In this document: piece after piece, positions 53,070 to 63,324 of the stretch
How positions within the stretch are numbered: the stretch's first letter is position 1
How the letters are laid out: each line of letters begins with the position of its first letter
Assembly: GCA_023897205.1 (NCBI GenBank)
Contig: JAHWDD010000007.1
Location: forward strand, 806,001-870,000
DNA from: Exophiala sp. HKRS030
Taxonomy: Eukaryota > Ascomycota > Eurotiomycetes > Chaetothyriales > Herpotrichiellaceae
Direction: 5' to 3'
DNA: 64,000 nucleotides
The notes under the pieces: generated by a model
What the model saw: only the letters and a program-made list of their open reading frames with translations
Database searches by the model: none
What the model was told of the DNA's origin: nothing
Program-made: the position numbers and the translations under genes

Positions 53070-54550
53070 ATGAAACCGAGCAAGCATTTGACGATTGTCA
53101 TCAAGATTGGTGCATACGATGCCTTTCCCCAGCATGAAAAGAAGCACCAGACTTACGGTTGTCATAGGGACGTCCTCGATCGTCGACGAGATCACACACG
53201 AGCCCATTCTCTCGATACTGTCCTTGATCGTCGAGACCGCGATCAAACTGAGGCGCGATGGGCATAGAGTGGTCATCGTATCTTCGGGCGCTATTGGGGT
53301 CGGCCTGCAAAGAATGAACATGCCCAAGCGTCCGAAGCACCTCGCGCAAGTCCAGGTAAGCCACGGTCTACATGCTTCGCTGTTGCTGCTGTTTCCTCTT
53401 TGCCCTGGTGTTCTGACTCACCGCCATTCTTCAGGCCCTCGCGGCCATCGGCCAGTCCAGATTGATGTCCATCTGGGACTCCTTGTTCGCGCACATGAAC
53501 CAGCCCGTCGCCCAGATCCTTCTCACACGCAACGACATTGCCGATCGGATACAATACCTCAACGCTCAGAACACGCTCGCCGAGACGCTCTCACTCGGCG
53601 TCGTCCCGATCGTCAACGAGAATGACACGCTCGCCGTGTCGGAAATCAAGTTCGGCGACAACGACACCCTCTCTGCCATCACGGCGGCCATGGTCCACGC
53701 CGACTACCTATTCCTCATGACCGACGTCGAAGCCTTGTATGACAAGAATCCCCGCAAATTTCCCGACGCCCAACCAATCCTGGTCGTCGACGACATTGAC
53801 GCCCTCCAGGTCGACGTGTCGTCCGCCGGTTCAGCCTTGGGGACAGGCGGAATGGCGACCAAGATCGTCGCGGCGCGACTCGCTACGGCGGCAGGTACGT
53901 CGACCATCATCACCAAGTCATCGAAACCCGGCAACATTGCCGCCGTGATTCGACACCTCCACCCTCCGGTCGACCCGGAGACGGGCGAAAGCATATCGAC
54001 AGAAGCCGAATCCCCCGCTCCACCTCTACACACGCGCTTCGTCCCGTCCAGTAGTCCCATCAGGAACCGCGCCTTCTGGATCTTGCACGGCCTCGCACCC
54101 CACGGGACCATCTACATCGACCGCGGCGCGAGCAACGCCCTCGTCAACAAAGCCGGGCTCCTCCCGGTCGGCGTGGTCGGGGTCGAAGGAAACTTTGCCC
54201 AGCAAGAGGCCGTCCGGCTCGTCGTGGTCGACAAGCACCCCCTTGGCCGCCTCTCACCGACGGGCGACTCGAGCGCCACGGCCATGCACCTCGTCTTGAA
54301 GGGCGAAGAAATCGGGCGTGCCGTCGTCAACTACTCGGCCGGCGAGGTCGCCAGGATCAAGGGCCTTAGGAGCGGTGACATCATCGGGACTCTCGGATAT
54401 GCAGACAGCGAGTACGTCGCGTACCGGGAGAATGTGAGTTTGCACAACACGTCCAGTGCAAGCCGGCCTGAGACCCCTAGCGGTTTCCGCACGCCCGCCA
54501 AGGAGAGGACGCCCGACAGTAGTATTGCGGACTTGAGAGCTGGACAGTAA
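53070..54550 (+). CDS. PRO1: Glutamate 5-kinase Pro1
   Basis: Three exons (53070-53109, 53168-53355, 53435-54550) give 447 residues. Exon 1 encodes [13 protein letters not shown], and the first intron splits the Gly codon of KIGTSS, the ATP-binding start of the amino-acid-kinase fold. Further motifs are [55 protein letters not shown] and [11 protein letters not shown]-terminal PUA domain starts near residue 290 ([24 protein letters not shown] to [15 protein letters not shown]). The enzyme makes gamma-glutamyl phosphate, the first step of proline synthesis, in the cytosol, and is usually inhibited by proline. The last 40 residues are Ser/Thr/Pro-rich, as in other filamentous fungi. Confidence 0.96.
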
Positions 54551-54925
54551 GGTGTCTGGCTCGCGCCTGGTCTCGGCACCTGCTTTGCATGTGCGGTTTC
54601 ACTGATGTCGGTGGACAGGGTTTGTTTTGACGCATCTATAGAGGGAGAGCCCAGAGTTACAGGCCAAGAGATGATTTGCATGGCAAGGCATAGATTTTTG
54701 CGCATATGTTTCGGCGCCTGATGGTGACTTAAAATGGGGATAGGATAATGAATGACTAGATACAATTGAAGGACTCACCAAGGTCCTTCCTCCCGAAAGT
54801 GGTGTACATGTTCCCTTTCGCCGTTCCTATGAGCGGTGCCGTAGCCAAAAGATGCTCTCAGCCCTCCATGGTACAGCGTTAGAAAAATAGCCTCCGGACG
54901 CCTCTCTCCCATTGTCCCTTGTTTC
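54551..54925. other. Convergent intergenic region
   Basis: 375 bp between the PRO1 stop and the stop of the cupin gene. It holds both 3' untranslated regions and nothing else that I recognise. Confidence 0.5.
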
Positions 54926-55940
54926 TCAGCCCATGACGACAGGGCCGGTACTGCCATAACCGCTCGAGCTGAGTCCGCACTTCGCCAGACAGCTTTCAAA
55001 GCCCGCCTGACTACCTGTACCGACTTGCGGGATAGCCTGTCCGGTCGCTGTCCAGTTGCCGTTGGAGAGCTCAATAAAAGGCATGACTGTCAAGCCTATG
55101 TCATCGGGCAGCATGAAAAAAGCTTGTGCGAGGTTGACTGTCGATGCGTCTGCATCATTGAGAAACGAATAGAGTTGGTTGTTCTCGCAGCCTACACGTC
55201 CAGTGTCAGTATTGCCAGTCTCGCAGGACGACTTAAGGATGAAGAGACTAACCTGTGTTATACATGGTATGCACACTCGCTCTAGGGAAGATTGTCATCA
55301 TGCCTGGGGTGAGAGTCTGCTCGACGATTCTTGCTCCATTCTCCTGATACATGTATGTGTTTGTAGTGCCATTTATAGCGACAACGAGGTTGTCCGCACG
55401 ATGGAAGTGCGGAGCAAGCATTGCGCAAGGGCCCAGATTGAGTTGTGCGACAGTAACCCCGACCGTGCTCAGAACAGGCCATGTTGCTGCGTTCGCATTG
55501 CAGACACTCCCCGGATGCCACGAGTACTTGGGGTTAGAGGTGAAATTGTACACCAGTTGTTCGTCAGTGAGCATGTTGAGCCGGTCAAGCATGGTGGCCG
55601 CGGATTTGAGCTTAGCTACAAGGTCAGGGTCGGATGTTTTGTCGACGGCCAGAACAACCTTGGGCATGATGCCAACCAGCAACCCGAGGAGAGGCGTAAG
55701 CCCAATGGCCAAGGGTACGAACATCATTGGCCGATACCGACGAAGATAGAGGTAGCTTACGTTGAAGGTCAATATGGAGGTGAAGACCGCGATGGGTAGA
55801 AACACTGGTTGCGCGATCTTATCGTACTTGTTGTTCGGTTCTTGGAAGGGAAAGAGCAGCTCTTGAATCCAGCTTGGATGTGCACAGTCTGGGGTGGAGG
55901 AGCAGAACCAGGAAGTTGGATCCAAAGTGAGCACAGGCAT
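54926..55940 (-). CDS. Membrane-anchored cupin-domain protein
   Basis: Two exons (55940-55253, 55191-54926) with a 60-bp intron give 317 residues. Two hydrophobic segments lie at about residues 43-66 (AQPVFLPIAVFTSILTFNVSYLYL) and 70-97 (PMMFVPLAIGLTPLLGLLVGIMPKVVLA). The region after residue 130 is a germin/spherulin-type cupin: the metal-site motif PHFHRADNLVVAINGT (H-x-H, Asp in place of the usual Glu region), the strand GMMTIFPRASVHTMYNTGCENN with the fourth-ligand His, and FLNDADASTVNLAQAFFMLPDD. Cupins of this type bind manganese or similar metals. Most fungal germin-like cupins have a signal peptide rather than two membrane helices. An ATG upstream (about 56000) could give a longer N-terminus, but no clean intron connects it. 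Confidence 0.82.
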
Positions 55941-58900
55941 GGGTTGGAAGATACCGAATTTAAAGACTTTTTGTTGTCAAGCCTCACCTTTGTCGGCATC
56001 GTCTTCGAGACCAGGATCAGAATGTCTTGGAGGGGATGAGATCAGGTGGAATCAGTCAGAGGTGGCTTCTCGAAGGATTTGCAGTGTAGTGGTGAAGGAC
56101 CACAAAAATCCATTGGTGGTATATGATCCATCTTTCCAGCGAGACAAGTGACTTGATTTGCTACCAAGTTCAGCATGAAGTGCTTTGCGCGGGACCTTCT
56201 CGGGCATCTGACCTTGCCATGAGTTCGTGCCACGACGGACTGTTCTGGTGTTGGAAATGAATGACAAAGACCTCCCTTCTCGCAGCACACGAAAGGAGAT
56301 GAACGGATTCTGCTGCCCTCACATGTACGGACGCCGGTTTCCAACCCTCGGGTAGCAGCCTTGTATAATGGGCGGCACGGGCCTTGGGTCAACAAGTTTC
56401 GCATATATTTGGGCCATGTAGTTTCAATAAAAGATCCCCGAGTAAAAACATGAGGATTTCAATGAGATCGTCCGGTCAATATAGCCCTCGCTTGCTCCGC
56501 GCCAGAGATGGTCGCAGAGCAAAAGGTGAATCAAGGGAATTTGAAGAAGAATTGGAATTGCTGGGGGCACTGCGCATGATTTTAAATCCCACCTGAAGTA
56601 AGGTCTGAAGAAGCGGCCTCTGGACGGTTTCGCTCTGAGCATGGCACGATGATAGCAGTGGCTTGAACCAGTACCTCCTTCACAGCAAGCGTGTTGCTTA
56701 CACTGTGTAGCGATGACCTATAACTTTGAAAAGTGCAATCAAGGAAAAGGCCGAAACTGTACAGCTGTTGCACCGTGGAAGTTGAAAAGGTCTACTGGGC
56801 AGCGCAAGATGTGTCGGTGAGGCTGTCAGTTGCGCCAAGGGGCCTCCTTGAGCATGCATCTCCCTATGATGGTGCGTTCGAGTAATGCTTGATGGCCGTT
56901 GTACCTACACCCTCGGCTGGTGACGGCAGGACACAGGCGAGGCAGTAACGCAGCTGAATCTTGGTTGCTGACCATGGCTGCGGGAAATTCGTGGGACAGA
57001 GAGATCTCTGCATCACCTTGCACCAAGTCATCGTAGTCCCAGAAAATCGATCCTCGCTCGAATGCAAGTAATTGTCATGCCCTTGGACACCCGCATCAAA
57101 CACGTTAAGCGGCACGGAATGTTGCAGGAAAGGTCGGGCATTGGAGGTATCCGTATAGAGCCCTGGAATCCATTCGGGCGGTATCATGATTCACACCAAA
57201 GACACAGGCACTTTCGATTCAAGGGGCAATGAGTAATCAGCGCAGACTCCGGACTCTATGAGAAAAAGTCTCACGGGAGGGAATAAGCCTCTAAAAATTG
57301 GTTTGATGTGACTTGGTTGCTCCTTTCAAGGTAATGCAAGACTGTCCACGAGCACCTAAAGTTAGCACTAGACGAGGCGCCGCCATTGACATCAACTGCG
57401 GCGTAAGTGCATAAGCAGGTGCAGGTCGAGTGGACATCTCGGAGGTCCTGCATGAGGAAGCCCCTTTGAAGCCGCCTTCAAACTGTTGCTGGTCTGGGGT
57501 TGGCGATTCGAAATCTGAGAAACCATGATGCGTGATAGACGGTTATCCTTCTTTCCGAGAAGATAACTTGATCAATCCGAGGCATTATCTAAGTAATGCG
57601 CGGGAGCAGCGGTGGCTGCGGGATGACATGGGAGCATGCGCACCCGGGCAGGGGTTGACCTGGTCTGGCCTGAGATAGGGAGGGATAGGCAAGGCAACTT
57701 AGTGAGCTTCCCCCGCGAGAAGGTCACTTCTCCGTCTCTGGCCTGCGGATGGTTAGCAGTAGATGGGCTTGATGAAAAGGATTCTCACCACTCAGTCGTA
57801 ACAACAGGCCTTTCACTGTGTCCTGCGCATTCATCAGGATGCGTTGCGTGTGTCCCAATCACGCCGTGTGCCCGTCCATGTGATTCGACGCTAGAAAGAG
57901 ATGAAAATTGATGGACTCGTCGACGGCAGCGATGAATGGACGAATGGACGAGGTGGTGGATCGAAATCAGGGGGTTGGCTGCTTGTTGACTCCTCGAATC
58001 GAGTTTAGGGCGCGTGTTACCCAAAAGTCGTGCCTGCATGTGCAGCCGTGTGTCTCCTCTTTTCCCCTTCCAAGCCCGTGGTTAACCAGGATGCCAGGGA
58101 TGCCAGGGATGCCAACGAGCCACCGACACTGAGGTCCGGCAGTCAGGGATGCCAGTCTCGTCCCAGTGCTCAAAAAAGTCCTGTTACTGTACAGAAAGAA
58201 GTCTGAGGAATTGGTTGCGTCCCAAGACTCGTACTGTTGCGGATCAGAAACACCCAACCGACCGTCTCATCCTCACTCCTGTTTCTAAAGCCTAAGCGAC
58301 TCTTTGTCCTCTGCAGCCCGGTTGAACCCTGTCAAGTTGCATGACCCATTGGCTCTGGCGAGCCGCTACTTGCTGCACCTGTCAACTCCCTCGCACGAGA
58401 CTGCCGACCGCAGTGCGGACTCGCCCCTTCGTCGACATATCCGAGAACCTCGTTTTGAGTCAACTTTCGCAACAAGGCACACCGTTGATGCCTGTGGTTG
58501 ACGACAGCATCGCCCTCGCTGTACGCCTGAGTGACTCCCTCCCGCGACGACTCCCCCATTTCACTCCCGACCCCTGCGATCCCCTCAAGTGTTACTAGGC
58601 ATCTACACCCTTCTCGCGAAGCTATTCAATCTGGAGCCCTCCTGCGCGCTTCCTTCATCATAGAGGCGCAATATTCAAGTTGGCAGAAACATAAAAGAGA
58701 CGACAACACACGCTATGGCTGGTTGATCATCGCCATGTTCTGGTCCGAAGTGGAACCCAGAATCCAGGGCACTTCAAAGCAGGATATCGCCTTGTGCGCA
58801 AACGAGCTCGCATAAGATACTGGAATATCTGTTGAAAGGGAACTACGCCTGCGTTTAAAGAACCATTTCGCTGTACAAGTCGGGGTGCTGATCGAACACC

Positions 58901-59188
58901 ATACCCAGGTCGCTTTGGTTTCAATCTCGACCAACTGTGCAGCTTATCCACCACCCTTTGATTCGCCCCGACACCTGGTGCTGCAGGTACAAGTTGCATC
59001 CATTCTGATTAACGGCAGAGCTGCAGACCGTTGAAGATTACGTTTGCAGCTGCAGTGTAGCCCATTCGACGTCGCCGATCGAAGCCAGCCATTGTTGAGT
59101 CCACGATTGATATTGATCTACAGCCTGCTCGACTATCATCATCCCCATATAAGGCTGCTGTCGTATAGTCGACTCGCTGCTAAAGATA
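55941..59188. other. Gene-poor 3.2-kb interval
   Basis: This is the longest stretch without a supported gene. All open frames are under about 125 residues and lack family features. It contains a 9-bp tandem repeat at 58089-58113. The right end (about 59090-59188) has CATATAAG, a possible TATA box about 40 bp before the MIT-protein start codon. I see no RNA gene or transposon remnant. Confidence 0.4.
58089..58113. repeat. Short tandem repeat, 9-bp unit
   Basis: The unit GATGCCAGG occurs in almost three tandem copies; a further single copy of GGGATGCCAG lies near 58146. Confidence 0.75.
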
Positions 59189-62100
59189 ATGAGCTCAACC
59201 GCGGCTCCTGCCACATACTACAGGAGACATTCACGTTCTGACTCAACATCTTCCTCCTCTCACCCGATCAAAAAGGCTGCCTCTATTTCAATCAGACCTA
59301 GCAGGAATGCCCAATTGAAGGGTGGCTCAAGCAGTCCCGATCGCGTATCACCCAATACATACTTTTACGACCGAAGTCGATCCGACAGCAGACCAGAGAA
59401 TCGCCTCGACTCGAAGTCGCTTGGTTCTAATCTCAATATCAACCGTTGGTCACATTCGACCTCAAGTAGTGTATCCGCACTCGACACCGAAACTTCTCGA
59501 GTCAAGGCGAACACTTCACGACGGAGGAGCATAGAGCCGTCGCTGATGTCGTCGATCGCGGCAGCAGGAAGGCTTGAACCTCCACAACCGTCGATGAGAT
59601 CTTACAGCCAAAGTCCCCACCGAAGCCAGGACCAAGGTCACCTTCAGGTGGACCGCGGTTATGGCTCGCGAGGTGGGAATTCCGGGGGTGCATCTCCGCT
59701 GACACCTACGTCCATGTTCAATACCAGTTCGAGTGAATACTTCGGAGAGACGTGGCAGAAAAGAAATGCAAAAACGGGAGATCCCGTGACAATGTCCGTT
59801 CATTACATGAAGGCAGGTAACACGGGCAATAGGCCCACGGAGAATATTGCCTCGCAGTACATGGCGCAGCCTCCACGACTGGGTACGCAAGAAAGAAAGC
59901 TTGAGGCCATCGTCCAAGATGATCAGAACGAGGCAACGCAAGACAGCGTACCGGCGCGAGGAAGAAGCCATCGAAGTCCTACGCAGAAAACCATGCTGTC
60001 CAAGGCACTGGCAAAAGCCAACACCGCAGTCCTTCTGGACAATGCCCAGAATATTGAAGGTGCCATAGAAGCGTATGACGAGGCGTGTGAGCTCCTGCAG
60101 CAAGTGCTCGTCCGAAGCTCCGATTTGGACGACAGGAAGAAATTGTCAAATATCCGGAGCACTTACTCGAACCGGATAGCAGAATTGCATGATCTGGATA
60201 GCTCTTTCTCTGGGCTGATTGAGAAGGCGCTCCCAGAGGATCCCCCATTCGACGAGAATGGCCAGTCTTTCTTCGCAAGTGATGGCCCCGAGCCAGACAC
60301 AACAGGTGTATTAGAATCGGTCAAGATCCCTCCTCGAGGGGAGTCATTATTGCCCGAGATTTTTGGAGGGGAGACCTTTCTCAATGAATCGTCTCGAAAA
60401 AGGCTCCAGATCCCCAGTCTGACCATTCCCATGGATACACAGTACATGCCCCCTCCGCTGTCTCCCCGGAGAGCTCCTTCCGTGTCTTCCGATAGAGACA
60501 CAGATACTCCGTTGGCGACTTCGAGAACAGACGATGTGGTGAACAATATTCTCCACGCACGAGAAGGTAGCACCGAGTCAACGTCCTGGCTGGACACTTT
60601 TGAAGACGGCGAGACCTCATCGAGGTCTTCTCGGTTGTCTTCTATCGATCTTGGACTCAACAAACATCAGCGTCTCGCTGACGAGATCGAGGCAGAATTT
60701 GATGCCGCCCTCAGTGCCGCTGTTGATGCCGCCTATGATGATGAAATGCCCGAAGATACGACACCCAGGCCTGATAGACTAGCACAGGAGTCCTTCTCTA
60801 CAACGCTGCCCCCACTTCAGTCGATCTTCCAACCGTCGAATCTGGGTATAACGAGCGAGTACGACGAGGAGGATTCGTCCGATGAGGAAGAAAGGATTCT
60901 CGAAGAGATGACAAGAGGTTATGTTTTCGACGATTTCTCGTTTGACAACAAATCCAAATCTGCCCTGCCTCGACAATCGGATTCGAGCACGGTTTCCGGT
61001 CGTACTTGGGCCAGTTCGATCCCGTCAACAACTGCAACCAATGCTACAACGTTGAGTACACTCAAGGAAGCCTACGAACCTGCTTCTGAGCTGTCACCTC
61101 GGCCCACTCCTCCTGCGAAGGATACCCCTCCGCTGACGATGCCGCCGAGAACAGCACTTCCTCCCGCCCCTGTTCTACCAGCTCCTAAGCCAGCAAGCAG
61201 GCCACTGAGTGCCGAAAAACCGGGCGGACTTGGCATTCGCGAGCGAAGGTTTTCAGGACGAACAGGTGAACAACTCAAGATCGAGACGTTCGCCCGGCGC
61301 GGCTCCTCTGCTCAGCCACCGAAGCCGGGAGATGTACCGACAACTGTTCAAGCATCCTCGTCTGTGGCCCAGAAGATACCTCACACCGCACCGTTAGAAG
61401 CCACCAACTCGCTTGGAGGAGAACCCCCACCACCGATGACAACGATGCCGTCAATGGAATCCTTCCAAAGCGAATCGCCATCGACTCCAGCCTTGACGCA
61501 GGGTGGCTCCCAAGGGAGTCTCGAGGAATCCATGATCCCCCCATCGCCTTCGAGACTGGGGAGGATGGTATCGCCGCAGGGTGGAATCAAGAAAAACCAT
61601 TCATCCACGAGTCTCAGGATGAGAAATCTGTCAATAGCCACGACTGAAACAAACAATGAGTCTCCCGTGACTCCAGGCAGTTCCGGTCCCAATGGTGAAG
61701 GGAGGACAATTCCACCGCCCCTGCCTTCCGCAGCATTGCCAACCCCATCCACTGCTGCATTCGGGCCTAATCTTCTCCAATCCGGGGGCATGTACCTCTT
61801 TGACGATCACACCGGAGGTCCCACTTCTCCTGAACTTTCAAGAACTCCGAGTGCGTCTGTGACGCCGCCCCAGTCACTTGAGCCCTGTCCCGAGTCTTCA
61901 CTACTGCGCCCATTCTGGTTGATGCGATGTTTGTACCAGACTCTCGCTCACCCTCGGGGTGGATATCTGACGACAAAACTGTTCATTTCTCGAGATATCT
62001 GGCGTGTCCGAAATGTCAAGTTGAAAGCTATCGAGGACAAGGTCTCGCAATGTGATCTATTAACTGCGGCGCTCCTGAAACTCACCAAGGTGGACACATT

Positions 62101-62725
62101 CGATGCGGACGCGATGCTGGAAGAGCTGCAGTCTTTCGAGACCGTCTTGGATCAAGTGCGGATCACACTGCTGAAGAAGATTGGCAGTGATGTTGGATTT
62201 GGGGGATCCACCGGCATGTTCAAAGGTGGAAAGGAAGAACAGGAAGGCAAGTCCGGCAATGCTGCTACCAAGACATTTGCCTCGAGCTGGCGGAAACTTC
62301 GATCCAAGTCAAGTACGCCGGCCATGGGGTCGAATGGATCAAAAGATGTATCTACGCCAGGCTTGACCATGGCGACCCTGCCAATGACTTCGTCCAGTTC
62401 GGTTCACTCTTCTCGTTCACACCACAATCGGAAGATCGTGCCGCCACCCACCCCGTCTGCCTTGTCCAGTATCCAGCCCAGTCATGCAATGTACATGTCG
62501 AGTCTCGCGCGTCTTTTTGACGCAGCACAGGTTCTGGATGGGATCGCAAGACAGGTGGAAGACCCGGGCCTGAAATGCAGCAACAAGACCCAAGTCGGGT
62601 TGGAGCTAGGAGTGAAGAACGCGGCCGAGTTCTTCGCCTTCTACGTTATTCGTTTTGTGATGGCAGATTTAATGTTGATGGTTGACAAGTTTGTCAAAAG
62701 AGGGACAGAGTGGGTGATGACTTGA
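59189..62725 (+). CDS. Large MIT-domain protein
   Basis: Single-exon frame of 1178 residues. Residues about 268-330 (KTMLSKALAKANTAVLLDNAQNIEGAIEAYDEACELLQQVL, then DDRKKLSNIRSTYSNRIAEL) form an MIT three-helix domain, the module that binds ESCRT-III tails in Vps4-type proteins. The rest up to residue 900 is Ser/Pro-rich and disordered with many possible phosphorylation sites, plus acidic helices (ADEIEAEFDAALSAAVDAAYDDEMPED and EEDSSDEEERILEEM). The last 280 residues look folded: PFWLMRCLYQTLAHPRGGYLTTKLFISRDIW, then helices including LLTAALLKLTKVDTFDADAMLEELQSFE and FFAFYVIRFVMADLMLMVDKFVKRGTEWV. This layout is a fungal MIT protein family; the exact role is unknown, with endosomal sorting or septation as possibilities. 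Confidence 0.88.
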   Translation: MSSTAAPATYYRRHSRSDSTSSSSHPIKKAASISIRPSRNAQLKGGSSSPDRVSPNTYFYDRSRSDSRPENRLDSKSLGSNLNINRWSHSTSSSVSALDTETSRVKANTSRRRSIEPSLMSSIAAAGRLEPPQPSMRSYSQSPHRSQDQGHLQVDRGYGSRGGNSGGASPLTPTSMFNTSSSEYFGETWQKRNAKTGDPVTMSVHYMKAGNTGNRPTENIASQYMAQPPRLGTQERKLEAIVQDDQNEATQDSVPARGRSHRSPTQKTMLSKALAKANTAVLLDNAQNIEGAIEAYDEACELLQQVLVRSSDLDDRKKLSNIRSTYSNRIAELHDLDSSFSGLIEKALPEDPPFDENGQSFFASDGPEPDTTGVLESVKIPPRGESLLPEIFGGETFLNESSRKRLQIPSLTIPMDTQYMPPPLSPRRAPSVSSDRDTDTPLATSRTDDVVNNILHAREGSTESTSWLDTFEDGETSSRSSRLSSIDLGLNKHQRLADEIEAEFDAALSAAVDAAYDDEMPEDTTPRPDRLAQESFSTTLPPLQSIFQPSNLGITSEYDEEDSSDEEERILEEMTRGYVFDDFSFDNKSKSALPRQSDSSTVSGRTWASSIPSTTATNATTLSTLKEAYEPASELSPRPTPPAKDTPPLTMPPRTALPPAPVLPAPKPASRPLSAEKPGGLGIRERRFSGRTGEQLKIETFARRGSSAQPPKPGDVPTTVQASSSVAQKIPHTAPLEATNSLGGEPPPPMTTMPSMESFQSESPSTPALTQGGSQGSLEESMIPPSPSRLGRMVSPQGGIKKNHSSTSLRMRNLSIATTETNNESPVTPGSSGPNGEGRTIPPPLPSAALPTPSTAAFGPNLLQSGGMYLFDDHTGGPTSPELSRTPSASVTPPQSLEPCPESSLLRPFWLMRCLYQTLAHPRGGYLTTKLFISRDIWRVRNVKLKAIEDKVSQCDLLTAALLKLTKVDTFDADAMLEELQSFETVLDQVRITLLKKIGSDVGFGGSTGMFKGGKEEQEGKSGNAATKTFASSWRKLRSKSSTPAMGSNGSKDVSTPGLTMATLPMTSSSSVHSSRSHHNRKIVPPPTPSALSSIQPSHAMYMSSLARLFDAAQVLDGIARQVEDPGLKCSNKTQVGLELGVKNAAEFFAFYVIRFVMADLMLMVDKFVKRGTEWVMT

Positions 62726-63324
62726 ACCTGATGTCTCGATCCGTGTCGATACGGGGTTCAGGTCCATGTATTCTGCCGCGGGCCGAATTTCGTACATACT
62801 GCACGCCCCATTTCGCAGCGCCTTTTTTGCATTCCTGTGGCGTTTTCTCCTACATTTTTGATCTGATGTCTTTTATGATACCAATTACTAGCCGTCGCTA
62901 TCGTTTTTGTATTGGGTTCAGTCCGGGAACCCAAGGGCCGGTTGATTTTCGCTGTGCAGGGTTTTTGAAGCGGGAAAAAGATACAGTCGCTTACTAGGTT
63001 CCAAGTATGATGTATATAGAAATAGTGGGTTACGAAGTAGCATGTCGAGCAGAGGGTGCGATCTGTTTGTGAAAGGTAACTTGAGATGATCTATTCTAGT
63101 ATACCATTCACACTTACATTTCGAGTATTTAATCTTTTTTCTTTGCATGTGTTTGCGTGTGTGTGTCAGGGTGCTATTTATAGCCATGACAAGAGACACG
63201 AGGCCACTTATAGACATCTAGATCGATGCCCGGGGAATGTGTTGTTGCTTTATCCAACCAGGTTTGGGGGCAAGTCAAGGTTTTTTCTTGGAGCAGAGGT
63301 ACATAGTACCTCCTGAGACATCAT
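62726..63324. other. Convergent intergenic region
   Basis: About 0.6 kb of 3' flanks between the MIT gene and the enoyl-CoA hydratase gene, AT-rich with a short GT run near 63150-63166. No gene is supported. Confidence 0.45.

Noticed and set aside
36778..62725. A metabolic or defence gene cluster
   Set aside because: The genes are conserved housekeeping functions with unrelated roles. No backbone enzyme, cluster regulator or NLR-type gene is present.
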